Below, piece after piece: positions 26,610-34,733 of a DNA stretch of 64,000 nt. The notes under the pieces are model-generated. The model was not told the DNA's origin and made no database searches. It worked only from the letters and a program-made list of their open reading frames with translations. Origin of the DNA: Motilimonas sp. E26 (GTDB lineage Bacteria; Pseudomonadota; Gammaproteobacteria; Enterobacterales; CBDFNC01). The number at the start of each line of letters is the position of its first letter. Positions within the stretch are counted from its first letter, which is position 1. The translations under genes and the position numbers were made by a program. The DNA lies in the NCBI RefSeq assembly GCF_021278025.1, contig NZ_JAIBHJ010000011.1:1-64000 (forward strand), read 5' to 3'.

Positions 26610-28934
26610 ATGAAAAAAATGAAAGTCTGGTCGCAGTTTTATGTTTCATACTTAACTCGTTTAGGTATTTTTAAGTTCAGTTTAATGATGGCCACCTGTC
26701 TGATTTTGCTGGCGCTTTTTGTACAGATAGCCGTCACTTTATTTTTGTCGGGAGAGGTTAAGCAAATAGACCTGATCCGTTCGGTATTTTTTGGCCTGTT
26801 GATTGCGCCTTGGGCAATATACTTTTTTTCGGCCGTGGTAGATCAATTGGAGTTGGCGCGAAAGAAATCAAGTCTGATGGTAAAAAAACTGCAACAGATG
26901 CGCGAGCGAGACCTAGAGCGCGCCCAAGAGCTAACCCAAACCATTGAACAAATGCACCAAGAATTTGAGCAGCGTAAAAAAGCAGAGCGCGCTCGCAGTG
27001 CAGCGATGACAGAGTTAGAAAATGAGATAAAGCAGCGCGAAGAAGCGCAGCGCACCTTAGAGGATAAAACGGCACTACTGCGCTCTTTTATTGATAGCTC
27101 CCCTGATTTGGTTTACTACCGCAATGAAGATAGTTGCTTTTCCGGTTGTAATAAAGCGGTAGAAGAGCTGACGGGACGCACCGAGTCACAATTAATCGGC
27201 TTAACGCCAAGGGATGTTTATCGCTCTGATATCGCTGATAAAATAATTGAAACCGATGCCGCTGTATTTGAATCCAATGAGCCCCTTACTTATGAGCAAT
27301 GGCTGGAGTTTCCATCAGGGCGTAAGGCTAATTTTGAATTAAGTAAAGTGCCGTTTTTTGATCAAAAGGGTAAACGTTTGGGCTTATTAGGCTTTGGTCG
27401 CGATATCACCGAGCGCAAAAAATACGAAGAAAAGCTCGAAAAAGCCAGCCGTGATAAAACCACTTTTATCTCTACTATTAGTCACGAACTGCGCACGCCT
27501 CTTAACGGTATTGTTGGCTTAAGTCGAATGTTGCTCGATGGTGAGCTCAGTCAACAGCAACGCAAGTATCTTAAAACCATTCATGTTAGTGCCACCACCC
27601 TAGGCAATATTTTTAACGATATTATTGATTTAGATAAGCTGGATCGAAAGCGTTTAGAAATCGTCAAGCAGCCGCTCAATTTTCATGACTTTGTTTCAGA
27701 TTTAGAAAGCTTGGCGCATATCCAAGCGCAGCAAAAAAATCTTTATCTAGCTTGTGAAAATGCGCCTAATCTACCGGATTATATCGAAGCCGATGGTACC
27801 CGTTTACGCCAAGTAATGTGGAACTTGATCAGCAATGCGGTCAAATTTACCGATCAGGGGCGCGTTGATATTCGTGTCAGTTCGATGGCATTAGGTGAAG
27901 ATAAAGCGCGTATTCGCATGGAAGTACAAGATTCAGGTATCGGCATACCGGAAGATCAAATTAAGAAAATATTCTCCATGTATTATCAGGTTAAAGGCAC
28001 CAAGCAAGCTACCGGAACCGGTATCGGGCTAGCGGTGTCACATAAGCTAGTGAGCGCGATGGGCGGTGAAATATTAGTGACCAGTGAGCTAGGCAAAGGC
28101 TCAGTGTTTGCGGTTGAGCTGACAGTTGATGTACCGAAAACACTTAATGAGTTAAGTGAGCAAGTTAAGGCCTTGCCCAATCTTGATATTTTGCTGGTGG
28201 AAGACGTTGAGCTGAATGTCACCGTTGCCAAAGCATTACTGGAAAAGCTGGGCCATCAAGTCTCGGTCGCCATGACCGGACAAGCGGCATTAGATATGGC
28301 AGAGCAGCATGCTTATCAACTCATTTTACTCGATATTCAATTACCCGACTTCAGTGGTTTTGAAGTAGTGGCTAAATTGCGTGATCGTTTTGGCGACGAT
28401 CTATGTCCTGTGGTAGCTCTGACCGCCAATGTGATTAATGATCGAACGGAATATTTTGAACAAGGCATGGACGATGCCATTAGTAAACCCCTTAGTGTGG
28501 AAGCGGTTGCCGCCATGGTGAGTGAGCTATTCGCCCATGAGCCTTTACCGGTTGCTGTTCATCGTCATGATCACGTTGAAGTAAAACTGGAAACCTTGTT
28601 AGACACTGAAATGTTGGGGGATTTTTTAGCTGCGGTGGGTAAATCGACGCTTATTTCAAGTGTGGCTTTGTTTGAGAAATTAATGCCTGAATACTTGGCG
28701 GTATTAGAATCTAACCTGATTGCCCGCGATCAAGACGGTATTGTTAGTGAAGCTCATAAAATTAAAGGCGCCGCTGGCTCGATCGGTTTAAAACGCTTAC
28801 GTGAGCTGGCGCAAAAGGCGCAATCGCCTGACTTGCCCGCGTGGTGGGATAACATTGACGACTGGGTTGAAAAACTCAAGCGCGAATACCCAGCTAACGT
28901 TGAGCACTTGTATGAATGGATTGAGCAGCAATGA
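26610..28934 (+). CDS. arcB: tripartite redox sensor kinase ArcB
   Basis: The 774-residue protein has the ArcB order: two N-terminal membrane helices (about 23-45 and 53-75), a coiled-coil linker, a PAS domain (about 150-270), the kinase core with His292 in ISHELRTPL, a receiver with Asp575 in LLDIQLPD, and an Hpt domain with His716 in EAHKIKGAAGS. Numbering equals E. coli within one residue. It senses quinone redox state and phosphorylates ArcA (45548). The redox Cys180 is present. The position of Cys241 is Asn, and an extra Cys occurs at 176. It overlaps the next gene by ATGA. Confidence 0.95.
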   Translation: MKKMKVWSQFYVSYLTRLGIFKFSLMMATCLILLALFVQIAVTLFLSGEVKQIDLIRSVFFGLLIAPWAIYFFSAVVDQLELARKKSSLMVKKLQQMRERDLERAQELTQTIEQMHQEFEQRKKAERARSAAMTELENEIKQREEAQRTLEDKTALLRSFIDSSPDLVYYRNEDSCFSGCNKAVEELTGRTESQLIGLTPRDVYRSDIADKIIETDAAVFESNEPLTYEQWLEFPSGRKANFELSKVPFFDQKGKRLGLLGFGRDITERKKYEEKLEKASRDKTTFISTISHELRTPLNGIVGLSRMLLDGELSQQQRKYLKTIHVSATTLGNIFNDIIDLDKLDRKRLEIVKQPLNFHDFVSDLESLAHIQAQQKNLYLACENAPNLPDYIEADGTRLRQVMWNLISNAVKFTDQGRVDIRVSSMALGEDKARIRMEVQDSGIGIPEDQIKKIFSMYYQVKGTKQATGTGIGLAVSHKLVSAMGGEILVTSELGKGSVFAVELTVDVPKTLNELSEQVKALPNLDILLVEDVELNVTVAKALLEKLGHQVSVAMTGQAALDMAEQHAYQLILLDIQLPDFSGFEVVAKLRDRFGDDLCPVVALTANVINDRTEYFEQGMDDAISKPLSVEAVAAMVSELFAHEPLPVAVHRHDHVEVKLETLLDTEMLGDFLAAVGKSTLISSVALFEKLMPEYLAVLESNLIARDQDGIVSEAHKIKGAAGSIGLKRLRELAQKAQSPDLPAWWDNIDDWVEKLKREYPANVEHLYEWIEQQ

Positions 28935-29590
28935 AGCAAGACGCTCATGTTAAGAAAGAAACAGTGATCTTACTGCATGGTTTAGTGAGAACGCCGCGCT
29001 CAATGAATACCATCGCCAAGCACTTGCGCCGTCAAGGTTATCAAGTGGTTAATCTTGGGTATGCCTCGCGCCAGCATGATGTGATGACCTTAGCCAATCA
29101 GGTGATCCCACAAGCGCTAGCACAGTGCCAAGGGGGTCACACCATTCATTTTGTCACCCACTCACTAGGCGGTATTTTGCTGCGGGCATATTTATCCAAG
29201 CATAAAATAGAACAATTAGGCCGAGTAGTGATGTTAGCGCCGCCCAATCAAGGCAGTGAGATTGTTGATAAGCTTGGCCATTTACGCTTATTTAAATGGA
29301 TCAATGGCGAGGCAGGTTTGCAATTAGGCACAGATGAAATGAGTATGCCTAAGCGACTTGGCGCAGTTGACTATGAGTTGGGCGTGATTGCGGGCACCCG
29401 CAGCGTCAACTTGATTTTGTCGACGTTAATGCCCAGACCTAACGACGGCAAAGTAAGTGTTAACAGCACTAAAATTGCGGGTATGAAAGATCACTTAACC
29501 CTGCCGGTGACTCATACCTTTTTGATGACCAATCGACGCGTGCTTAATGCAATAAGTGCATTTTTAGCGACTGGCAAGTTTGCCAAGTGA
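28931..29590 (+). CDS. lipase-like alpha/beta hydrolase
   Basis: The 219-residue cytoplasmic protein has VILLHGLVRTPRSM (oxyanion HG), the nucleophile elbow THSLGG near residue 78, and VVMLAPPNQGSE, typical of short triacylglycerol-lipase-like or PGAP1-like hydrolases. The acid is likely Asp in the C-terminal half, and His in THTF (near 196). No signal peptide is present. Its ATG overlaps the arcB stop, and the pseudouridine synthase gene follows within 11 bases, suggesting a three-gene operon. Confidence 0.8.
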   Translation: MKQDAHVKKETVILLHGLVRTPRSMNTIAKHLRRQGYQVVNLGYASRQHDVMTLANQVIPQALAQCQGGHTIHFVTHSLGGILLRAYLSKHKIEQLGRVVMLAPPNQGSEIVDKLGHLRLFKWINGEAGLQLGTDEMSMPKRLGAVDYELGVIAGTRSVNLILSTLMPRPNDGKVSVNSTKIAGMKDHLTLPVTHTFLMTNRRVLNAISAFLATGKFAK

Positions 29591-29600
29591 GGCGATGATA

Positions 29601-30317
29601 ATGCCTCAAGTATCAGAAATTCGCTTAGCCCGTTATATTGCTATGTCCGGCTATTGCTCACGTCGTCAAGCATCACGTCATATTGATGCCGGTGAGGTGA
29701 TGTTTAATGGCCGTATTGCTGAGCACATTGACCATGTTCAGGTGGGCGATTTGGTGCAGTTGGCAGGCCAAACTTTAACCCTAAAAGCCGCCTTTAGTTA
29801 TTGGCTGTTTAATAAACCCGTTGGCGTGGACTGTAATTTAAGGGCGCATCACAGCGCCAGTTTATTGCACTTGTTACCCCTTGATGCTGGGCGCATTTAT
29901 CCGGTAGGGCGGTTAGATAAAGACTCGCACGGTTTGTTATTGCTCACCGATGATGGCGAGCTATGCCAGCGCTTAATTCATCCGGATTTTTATCACCCTA
30001 AAACCTACCATGTGCAAGTCGAGCGCGCTTTTGATGAGACCTTTTTAAGGGCAATGGCGATGGGTGTGCAGCTAAGAGAGGGGTTAACTCGGACTTGTCA
30101 AATAAGACGGATCGCCCCCGATCAGTTTGAAATTGTATTAACCCAAGGGCTCAATCGACAAATTCGCAAAATGGCGCAAATGCTGGGTTATAAGGTGATT
30201 GATTTACAGCGTGTGGCGCTGGCTAATTTAACCTTAGATGGCTTAGCTTTGGGTGCGTGGCGTCAGCTGTCAGCATCAGAGGTTGAAGCGTTGCAGCTGA
30301 GCCTAACTCGCGATTGA
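29601..30317 (+). CDS. RluF-like rRNA pseudouridine synthase
   Basis: An N-terminal S4 domain (RLARYIAMSGYCSRRQASRHI) is followed by the RsuA-family catalytic segment VGRLDKDSHGLLLLTDDGEL, whose Asp makes the covalent attack on uridine, then TQGLNRQIRKMAQMLGY. The segment KDSHG and the C-terminal ALGAWRQLSASEV are closest to RluF, which modifies 23S rRNA near 2604. RsuA or RluE cannot be fully excluded. GAGG at 29588 fits ATG 29601; ATG 29595 is the alternative. Confidence 0.85.
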   Translation: MPQVSEIRLARYIAMSGYCSRRQASRHIDAGEVMFNGRIAEHIDHVQVGDLVQLAGQTLTLKAAFSYWLFNKPVGVDCNLRAHHSASLLHLLPLDAGRIYPVGRLDKDSHGLLLLTDDGELCQRLIHPDFYHPKTYHVQVERAFDETFLRAMAMGVQLREGLTRTCQIRRIAPDQFEIVLTQGLNRQIRKMAQMLGYKVIDLQRVALANLTLDGLALGAWRQLSASEVEALQLSLTRD

Positions 30318-30469
30318 GCCGATAAAAACCGAGGCGCTAATTTAGCGATGAATATCAAGTAAATGTAAAAACACTGTTGACATAAAATGTCATTAATCTA
30401 TTATTTTATGCAATGCCTCCATATACAGCGATGCCGGCATGTTTCTGTTCATTATTTTAAGGAAGATCA

Positions 30470-32053
30470 ATGAGTAATCGATTAAGTTTGATGATAACCA
30501 TGGCCTGTGCGCTGCTTGTTAGTGGCTGCTTTGCCGAAAAAGAAGTGCCGAAACAGCCAACGCTCGAAACAGTGACCATCACCAGCCCATCACTGCAAAA
30601 CAATGTCTTACCCCTTAAGGCCGAGCGTGAGTTGATTATCTCATTACCACCCTCTTATCACAGCGATAGCAGCAAAACTTATCCCGTGGTGTATTTACTG
30701 CACGGATTAGGCGCCAACGCTTATGGCTGGTTTTCTAATATTGGCGGTGAGCCTAATGTTACCAACGCGCTGAAAACCTTGTACGCGCAGCAGCAAATTA
30801 ACGAAATGATCATCGTGGTGCCAGACAGTTTCACCGAGCATGCCAAAGGTGGCTGGTATAGCAACTCAACGTCAGGTGGCAGCTGGGAGGATTACATCCT
30901 TAAAGACGTGATACCTTATGTGGAGGCAAACTATCGCACCAATCAACAACGCGGCATCGCCGGCAGTTCAATGGGTGGCTATGGCGCCCTTAATTTTGCG
31001 ATTAACTATCCCGAGTTGTTTTCCGGCGTGTATGCCATGAGCCCAGCGTTAGTGGGTGAGCATTGGTTAAGTAACATGAAAACCGATGCACAGCTGGCCG
31101 ACATTAACGCAGGCTTATCAGCACCAAAAGATCAATGGACTGGAAATGAAGTCATTAATTATTCCGTTGCTTTAGCGTTTGCGCCGAGCAATACCGCGCC
31201 CTTGTATGCCGAGGTGCCCTTTACCCAGCAAACGGTTGCGCGTATCAGCGCCCACAGCATCATGACCGCTCTTAATCAGCTTTCGGCCAGCCAGCTCGAC
31301 AATATCAAAGAGAAAGTGACCGCCATTAAGCTTGATGTGGGTAATAAAGATATCGCTATTCGCGACGACCTGCGCGTGCTAGCAAACGAGCTTGAGCAAA
31401 AAGGCATTAACGCGTTTTATAGCGAATACCCAGGCGGCCACTCCGACAGACTAAACTTGTTGATTGAACAAGAGGTGTTTCAGTTTTTCTCTAAGCATTT
31501 TGCCAACGCTTTACCAGCAGAACTACCAGCATCACTTGCTACGATAGCTAACTCGCTAGCACCTAAGCCACAAATTGTTGAGTTAGACGCCTTTACCCTG
31601 ACCGGCATTAGAGCGTCGGGTTATGAAGGCAGCCAACAGCTAACCGATCTGTGGCCACGGGTAAATAACTCTGGCATTGATATCAGCACTTGTAACAATA
31701 AAGCGGGCATCGGGCTAAGCACCCAAGATCTCTCGGTCTATAGCTTCACTAAGTCCAATCAGCTGGAATATATGGTGGGTTGTGAGCTGCTTGCGGGAGC
31801 AAGCTTTCCGGCCTCGTTAGCGGATGAGACGGTTTCGCGCGAGATCCCGAAAAATACCTACGCTGTGTTTGAGTTCAAAGGGGTAATGGACAATCGCTAT
31901 ATCGAGTTTTGGCAAGCCATTATGCGAGATTGGTTCCCCAGTTCTGGCTATGACCATAAGGGTGGTTATTTCTTTGAATATTATGGCCCCGAATCCATGC
32001 CCAATAGCGATGAGTCGGTGATGAAGCTTTATTTTCCGATTAAGAAGAAATAA
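30470..32053 (+). CDS. lipoprotein esterase with C-terminal extension
   Basis: A lipoprotein signal ends in LVSGC (Cys20). Residues 45-330 form an esterase D / antigen-85-like hydrolase: VVYLLHGLGANAYGW, IVVPDSF, and the nucleophile elbow GSSMGGYGALN (Ser near 165), with His in PGGHSD. Such enzymes cut small esters or S-formylglutathione. The last 190 residues have no recognised domain; they contain two Cys (DISTCNN and VGCELL). AAGGAAG precedes ATG 30470. It appears monocistronic. Confidence 0.78.
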   Translation: MSNRLSLMITMACALLVSGCFAEKEVPKQPTLETVTITSPSLQNNVLPLKAERELIISLPPSYHSDSSKTYPVVYLLHGLGANAYGWFSNIGGEPNVTNALKTLYAQQQINEMIIVVPDSFTEHAKGGWYSNSTSGGSWEDYILKDVIPYVEANYRTNQQRGIAGSSMGGYGALNFAINYPELFSGVYAMSPALVGEHWLSNMKTDAQLADINAGLSAPKDQWTGNEVINYSVALAFAPSNTAPLYAEVPFTQQTVARISAHSIMTALNQLSASQLDNIKEKVTAIKLDVGNKDIAIRDDLRVLANELEQKGINAFYSEYPGGHSDRLNLLIEQEVFQFFSKHFANALPAELPASLATIANSLAPKPQIVELDAFTLTGIRASGYEGSQQLTDLWPRVNNSGIDISTCNNKAGIGLSTQDLSVYSFTKSNQLEYMVGCELLAGASFPASLADETVSREIPKNTYAVFEFKGVMDNRYIEFWQAIMRDWFPSSGYDHKGGYFFEYYGPESMPNSDESVMKLYFPIKKK

Positions 32054-32097
32054 AGCTGATATTGGTAACATGTCATTAACCTGAACTTGGGATAAGT

Positions 32098-32199
32098 ATT
32101 ATCGTATGAATAATCCGCAAAACCGCTGTGAATATGTCCCTATACGCTCTGCGTTTTCATCCCTGAAAACGAAGCTTTGCTACTCATTCATACGATATT
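32098..32199. repeat. palindromic element with perfect 12-bp ends
   Basis: TATCGTATGAAT at 32100-32111 and its exact complement at 32186-32197 enclose about 75 bases, with an inner hairpin (CGTTTTC and GAAAACG, 32152-32171). No ORF is inside. It may be a small mobile or REP-like element, or a structured 3' end of the esterase mRNA. Confidence 0.55.
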
Positions 32200-32268
32200 C
32201 AATGGTCATGTGCTTAGCCAAAACTAATGTTGATTAAATTGATGATTTTTTTATTGAAGGAAAAAACG

Positions 32269-32634
32269 ATGAAATATCTATACCTAGGGTTATTGTTATT
32301 GTCTTTTCAAGCGGTTAGTGGCGATTTTGTTACTTTTTATAACGATGAAAAAGATTGCTCAATAAAAGAGCTTGGCTATGGTGGATCTAAGCATGATGCA
32401 TTGATATTTAAAGGTGAACGTTGGGAAATGAGCGGCATCTCAGGTTGTACTGTGCCTGTTTATAAAAAGGATTTTGAAGAAAAATTCTCTATCTGCTTTT
32501 TAACCGCAATGCGCGTAATGAAAACGGGTGAATGTTCGTTTCGAGGGAATGGGAAGCATCATGGCGATGATGTTTACTACTTTGAATTTGATGATAAAGA
32601 AACCCTGCACTGCGAGTTTAGCTGTATTAAGTAA
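32269..32634 (+). CDS. secreted Cys-rich protein of unknown function, 121 aa
   Basis: ATG 32269 has GAAGGA upstream and begins a signal peptide ending near AVSG. The mature part of about 100 residues has five Cys (KDCS, SGCT, SICFL, GECS, LHCEFSC adds a pair), suggesting disulfides in the periplasm. The open frame goes back to 32227. No family recognised. Confidence 0.55.
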   Translation: MKYLYLGLLLLSFQAVSGDFVTFYNDEKDCSIKELGYGGSKHDALIFKGERWEMSGISGCTVPVYKKDFEEKFSICFLTAMRVMKTGECSFRGNGKHHGDDVYYFEFDDKETLHCEFSCIK

Positions 32635-32713
32635 GTGTGACCGTCTTGAATTTGATAACTCGCAAACCTAATTATTTTGCGGGTTGCCCAGTTACTTTCA
32701 TTACTTCTTCATT

Positions 32714-33067
32714 TTATTGACTGACTACCTTATTAACCCCACCAACCAACTTGTAACTCAAATCAGGGCCATAATTGATGTAAATAGAAAATACATCATC
32801 TTCCGCGGAATAAAACAGGTAGAACTTGGTGCTGAAATAGACGTAGTCATAGCGATAACGAAAGTCATGTTTACTCCAGCCAGCGGGGTGAACAGGACAT
32901 TTTTTATCTTTGTTACACTGCGTGTTTATCGCCTCGGCTTGCTCCCAAAGATAACTGACAGCCTGATTATTGACATAGCTTAAGTATGAAAATCCGCATA
33001 TGGCAACAAAGATGATAAGTGCTCGTGACAAAAAATGAAAACCATGAACGTTCCCGCGGTACAGCAT
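32714..33067 (-). CDS. membrane-anchored protein of unknown function (possible frameshift fragment)
   Basis: One hydrophobic helix (ALIIFVAICGFSYLSYV) is followed by about 85 residues outside, with CNKDKKCPVHPAGW. It overlaps the next minus-strand frame (32967-33236) by 101 bases. The overlap holds an A6 run (33030-33035, T6 in the mRNA) at which a one-base slip would join the two into one protein of three helices plus this domain. Either it is a separate overlapping gene or the 3' half of a frameshifted one. Confidence 0.5.
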   Translation of the reverse strand: MLYRGNVHGFHFLSRALIIFVAICGFSYLSYVNNQAVSYLWEQAEAINTQCNKDKKCPVHPAGWSKHDFRYRYDYVYFSTKFYLFYSAEDDVFSIYINYGPDLSYKLVGGVNKVVSQ

Positions 33068-33236
33068 TTAACCAAACAAATTTAATCGACTTTATCAGAA
33101 GGAAAATAACGGTAATAAAACCAATCAGAAAAATACCAACTCGCGAAAACATTAAAGTGAGCCCCGTTTGTGGCGGGTAGCTTAAGTAAAAGATAACGCA
33201 TAATACGATGATAAAATTAAGCAACCATGCTTTCAT
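32967..33236 (-). CDS. two-helix membrane protein fragment (possible 5' half of the frameshifted gene)
   Basis: MKAWLLNFIIVLCVIFYL starts a first helix, and a second follows (about 30-49). After RERSWFSFF the frame leaves hydrophobic sense and ends in residues unlike a domain. Its neighbour frame supplies a matching third helix from the same point, so I infer these are two halves of one gene broken at the A6 run. A natural slippage site or an assembly error would look the same. Confidence 0.45.
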   Translation of the reverse strand: MKAWLLNFIIVLCVIFYLSYPPQTGLTLMFSRVGIFLIGFITVIFLLIKSIKFVWLNAVPRERSWFSFFVTSTYHLCCHMRIFILKLCQ

Positions 33237-33599
33237 TACTGGCCTTCTTTGATCATTTTTCTCAAATTGGTGGGTGTCCCAGCTTTTGCCAGCTTTTGAG
33301 CAATGTCTTATTGTTTACTTCGGGTTGTGCTATGCCCGTAGGAGCCCAGTAATGGGGCGATGGGGTTTATCGCAGCATGACTGCTGCTCCTACTTGCTGC
33401 CCTTAACTGACAATAGGCTAAAGCTCAGCTCGTAGCACATATCTTCGCCATATAGGGCAAATCAGCTTAGGCTAAGGCACTCTATTTATTAAATAAAAAG
33501 TGCCTGTCCTATCTTTTGCTGTCTAAATGACTCAATATCTAGAAAAAGACTGGATATATATGGTCACCTCGGTTTAGCAAGGCCAATGTGTCCTGCCTT
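33237..33599. other. gap with palindromic repeats
   Basis: No gene recognised. The stretch holds the REP-like palindrome at 33338-33393, a short TTATTTATTAAATAA palindrome near 33483, and the left arm of an inverted pair at 33573. Confidence 0.4.
33338..33393. repeat. REP-like nested palindrome
   Basis: GTAGGAGC (33338-33345) and GCTCCTAC (33386-33393) enclose a second pair GCGAT and ATCGC (33357-33373). This nested form resembles the REP elements of pseudomonads and relatives. Only one copy is seen in the window. Confidence 0.6.
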
Positions 33600-34014
33600 T
33601 CAGTTACTGCGTAACTCAAGATAAAGTTCCTTAGCTAAGTAAACGTAGCGACTTCTTTTGCCTTTTGGGTTCTTTTGCGTCTTTAGTTCAGATAGCTCGG
33701 ACATATCACAATCTATGTCAAACTCCTTGTAGTCACCATTTTGATCGATTAGCGATCCGCAATAAGTGTTGCCGGAGTCGGGGCATAAATCAATCAACAG
33801 CGACTTTTGAATATCAACCCCAAGAAGTAAGAGCTCTTGGTATATTGCATAAGGCTCAATCGCGAGTGCATGGAATTTCTGATTGAGCAGCTTTAGTGAA
33901 TGTTTATCTCTCTGTGCTTGAATCGACATGACTAGTTAACTTCGCCAGTTGGAGGCTGAAAAGAATGGAACGATGCCTAAAAACATCTAAGACATGATGG
34001 TTAGCCTTGCTAAA
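33573..34014. repeat. 11-bp inverted pair flanking a small gene
   Basis: TTTAGCAAGGC at 33573-33583 and GCCTTGCTAAA at 34004-34014 are exact complements placed on either side of the ORF at 33600-33929. They might be the ends of a small mobile cassette or a chance pair. Confidence 0.4.
33600..33929 (-). CDS. unrecognised protein, 109 aa
   Basis: A soluble protein with a basic C-terminus (KTQKNPKGKRSRYVYLAKE) and a central SLLIDLCPDSG. No ribosome binding site is clear. No family recognised. It is one of three small same-strand genes set apart by gaps of 80-100 bases, more like independent acquired genes than an operon. Confidence 0.5.
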   Translation of the reverse strand: MSIQAQRDKHSLKLLNQKFHALAIEPYAIYQELLLLGVDIQKSLLIDLCPDSGNTYCGSLIDQNGDYKEFDIDCDMSELSELKTQKNPKGKRSRYVYLAKELYLELRSN

Positions 34015-34294
34015 TACGCACAACTTCAACACCTGACTCTTTTTCAATTTTGAACATTTGTGCAAACCCAATAACGTCTGTGATGGACTCGTCTGGATGG
34101 CTAGTCGTGGTTATAGGGAGAGGGTTAGATCCATCTCCTACGGACAGTTCATCCATGATTTCTTCCCATACTTCACAGTCCTTACCAACCACACAAAAGA
34201 GTTCATTTTTTTGGTTGAGTAAGCTCTTAAGCAGCTTGTCATGTTCTTTTTTATAGCCGGATACTGATACAAGTACGAATTTATAATTTTGCAT
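34010..34294 (-). CDS. unrecognised small soluble protein, 94 aa
   Basis: KFVLVSVSGYKKEHDKLLKSL, VVGKDCEVWEEIMDELSVG and TTTSHPDESITDVIGFA show a compact alpha/beta protein. I have the impression of a widespread small uncharacterised family, but I cannot name it with certainty. Its first beta strand and helix recall a Rossmann-like half. No nuclease or kinase motif is present. Function unknown. Confidence 0.55.
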   Translation of the reverse strand: MQNYKFVLVSVSGYKKEHDKLLKSLLNQKNELFCVVGKDCEVWEEIMDELSVGDGSNPLPITTTSHPDESITDVIGFAQMFKIEKESGVEVVRI

Positions 34295-34394
34295 AGCAAT
34301 TACGTTTTCTCAAGACCCTAGGAGCAATAATGTGCTTACCAAAAGCCGTGACGATGACACAAAAGAGATGCCTGTTCTGTCTTTTCTGGTCGTT

Positions 34395-34655
34395 TTACCA
34401 CCACTGATTCTCAACTTCTTGGCCTTCGATCTCTTGCGGGCCTCGCTTTTTCCATTCAATGGCTTCATCAATAGTTAACTTACGGATGCCACAATGGACG
34501 GTGCTGCAATTTTGAATACGGCCATCAATTAAGGAAATACCCTCAATATTACTACCGGATTCATCTACTTCGATGCATAGACATGGGTGGAAGCTGCAAC
34601 TTTCGAAGTAATCCCCGACTTTTATTTTTCCTGCTGAGTTTATTCTGTCAGCCAT
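34395..34655 (-). CDS. unrecognised small Cys-rich protein, 86 aa
   Basis: The protein has five Cys (ESCSFHPCLC, NCSTVHC) and two His near them, which could bind metal. It is acidic and has no signal peptide. The stop is followed by a TGCCTGTTC-type motif of the kind that also occurs near 33500. Function unknown. Confidence 0.5.
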   Translation of the reverse strand: MADRINSAGKIKVGDYFESCSFHPCLCIEVDESGSNIEGISLIDGRIQNCSTVHCGIRKLTIDEAIEWKKRGPQEIEGQEVENQWW

Positions 34656-34733
34656 GATTTTTTAACTACCTACCAAAAGGGATGTCTGTCCAACCCACAA
34701 ACCCTCAGGCTTGCGGGCATTGAAAACGGCTAA

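Noticed and set aside
32684..32983. 99-codon plus-strand frame
   Set aside because: Antisense to the minus-strand membrane protein, which has the more natural helix and domain pattern.
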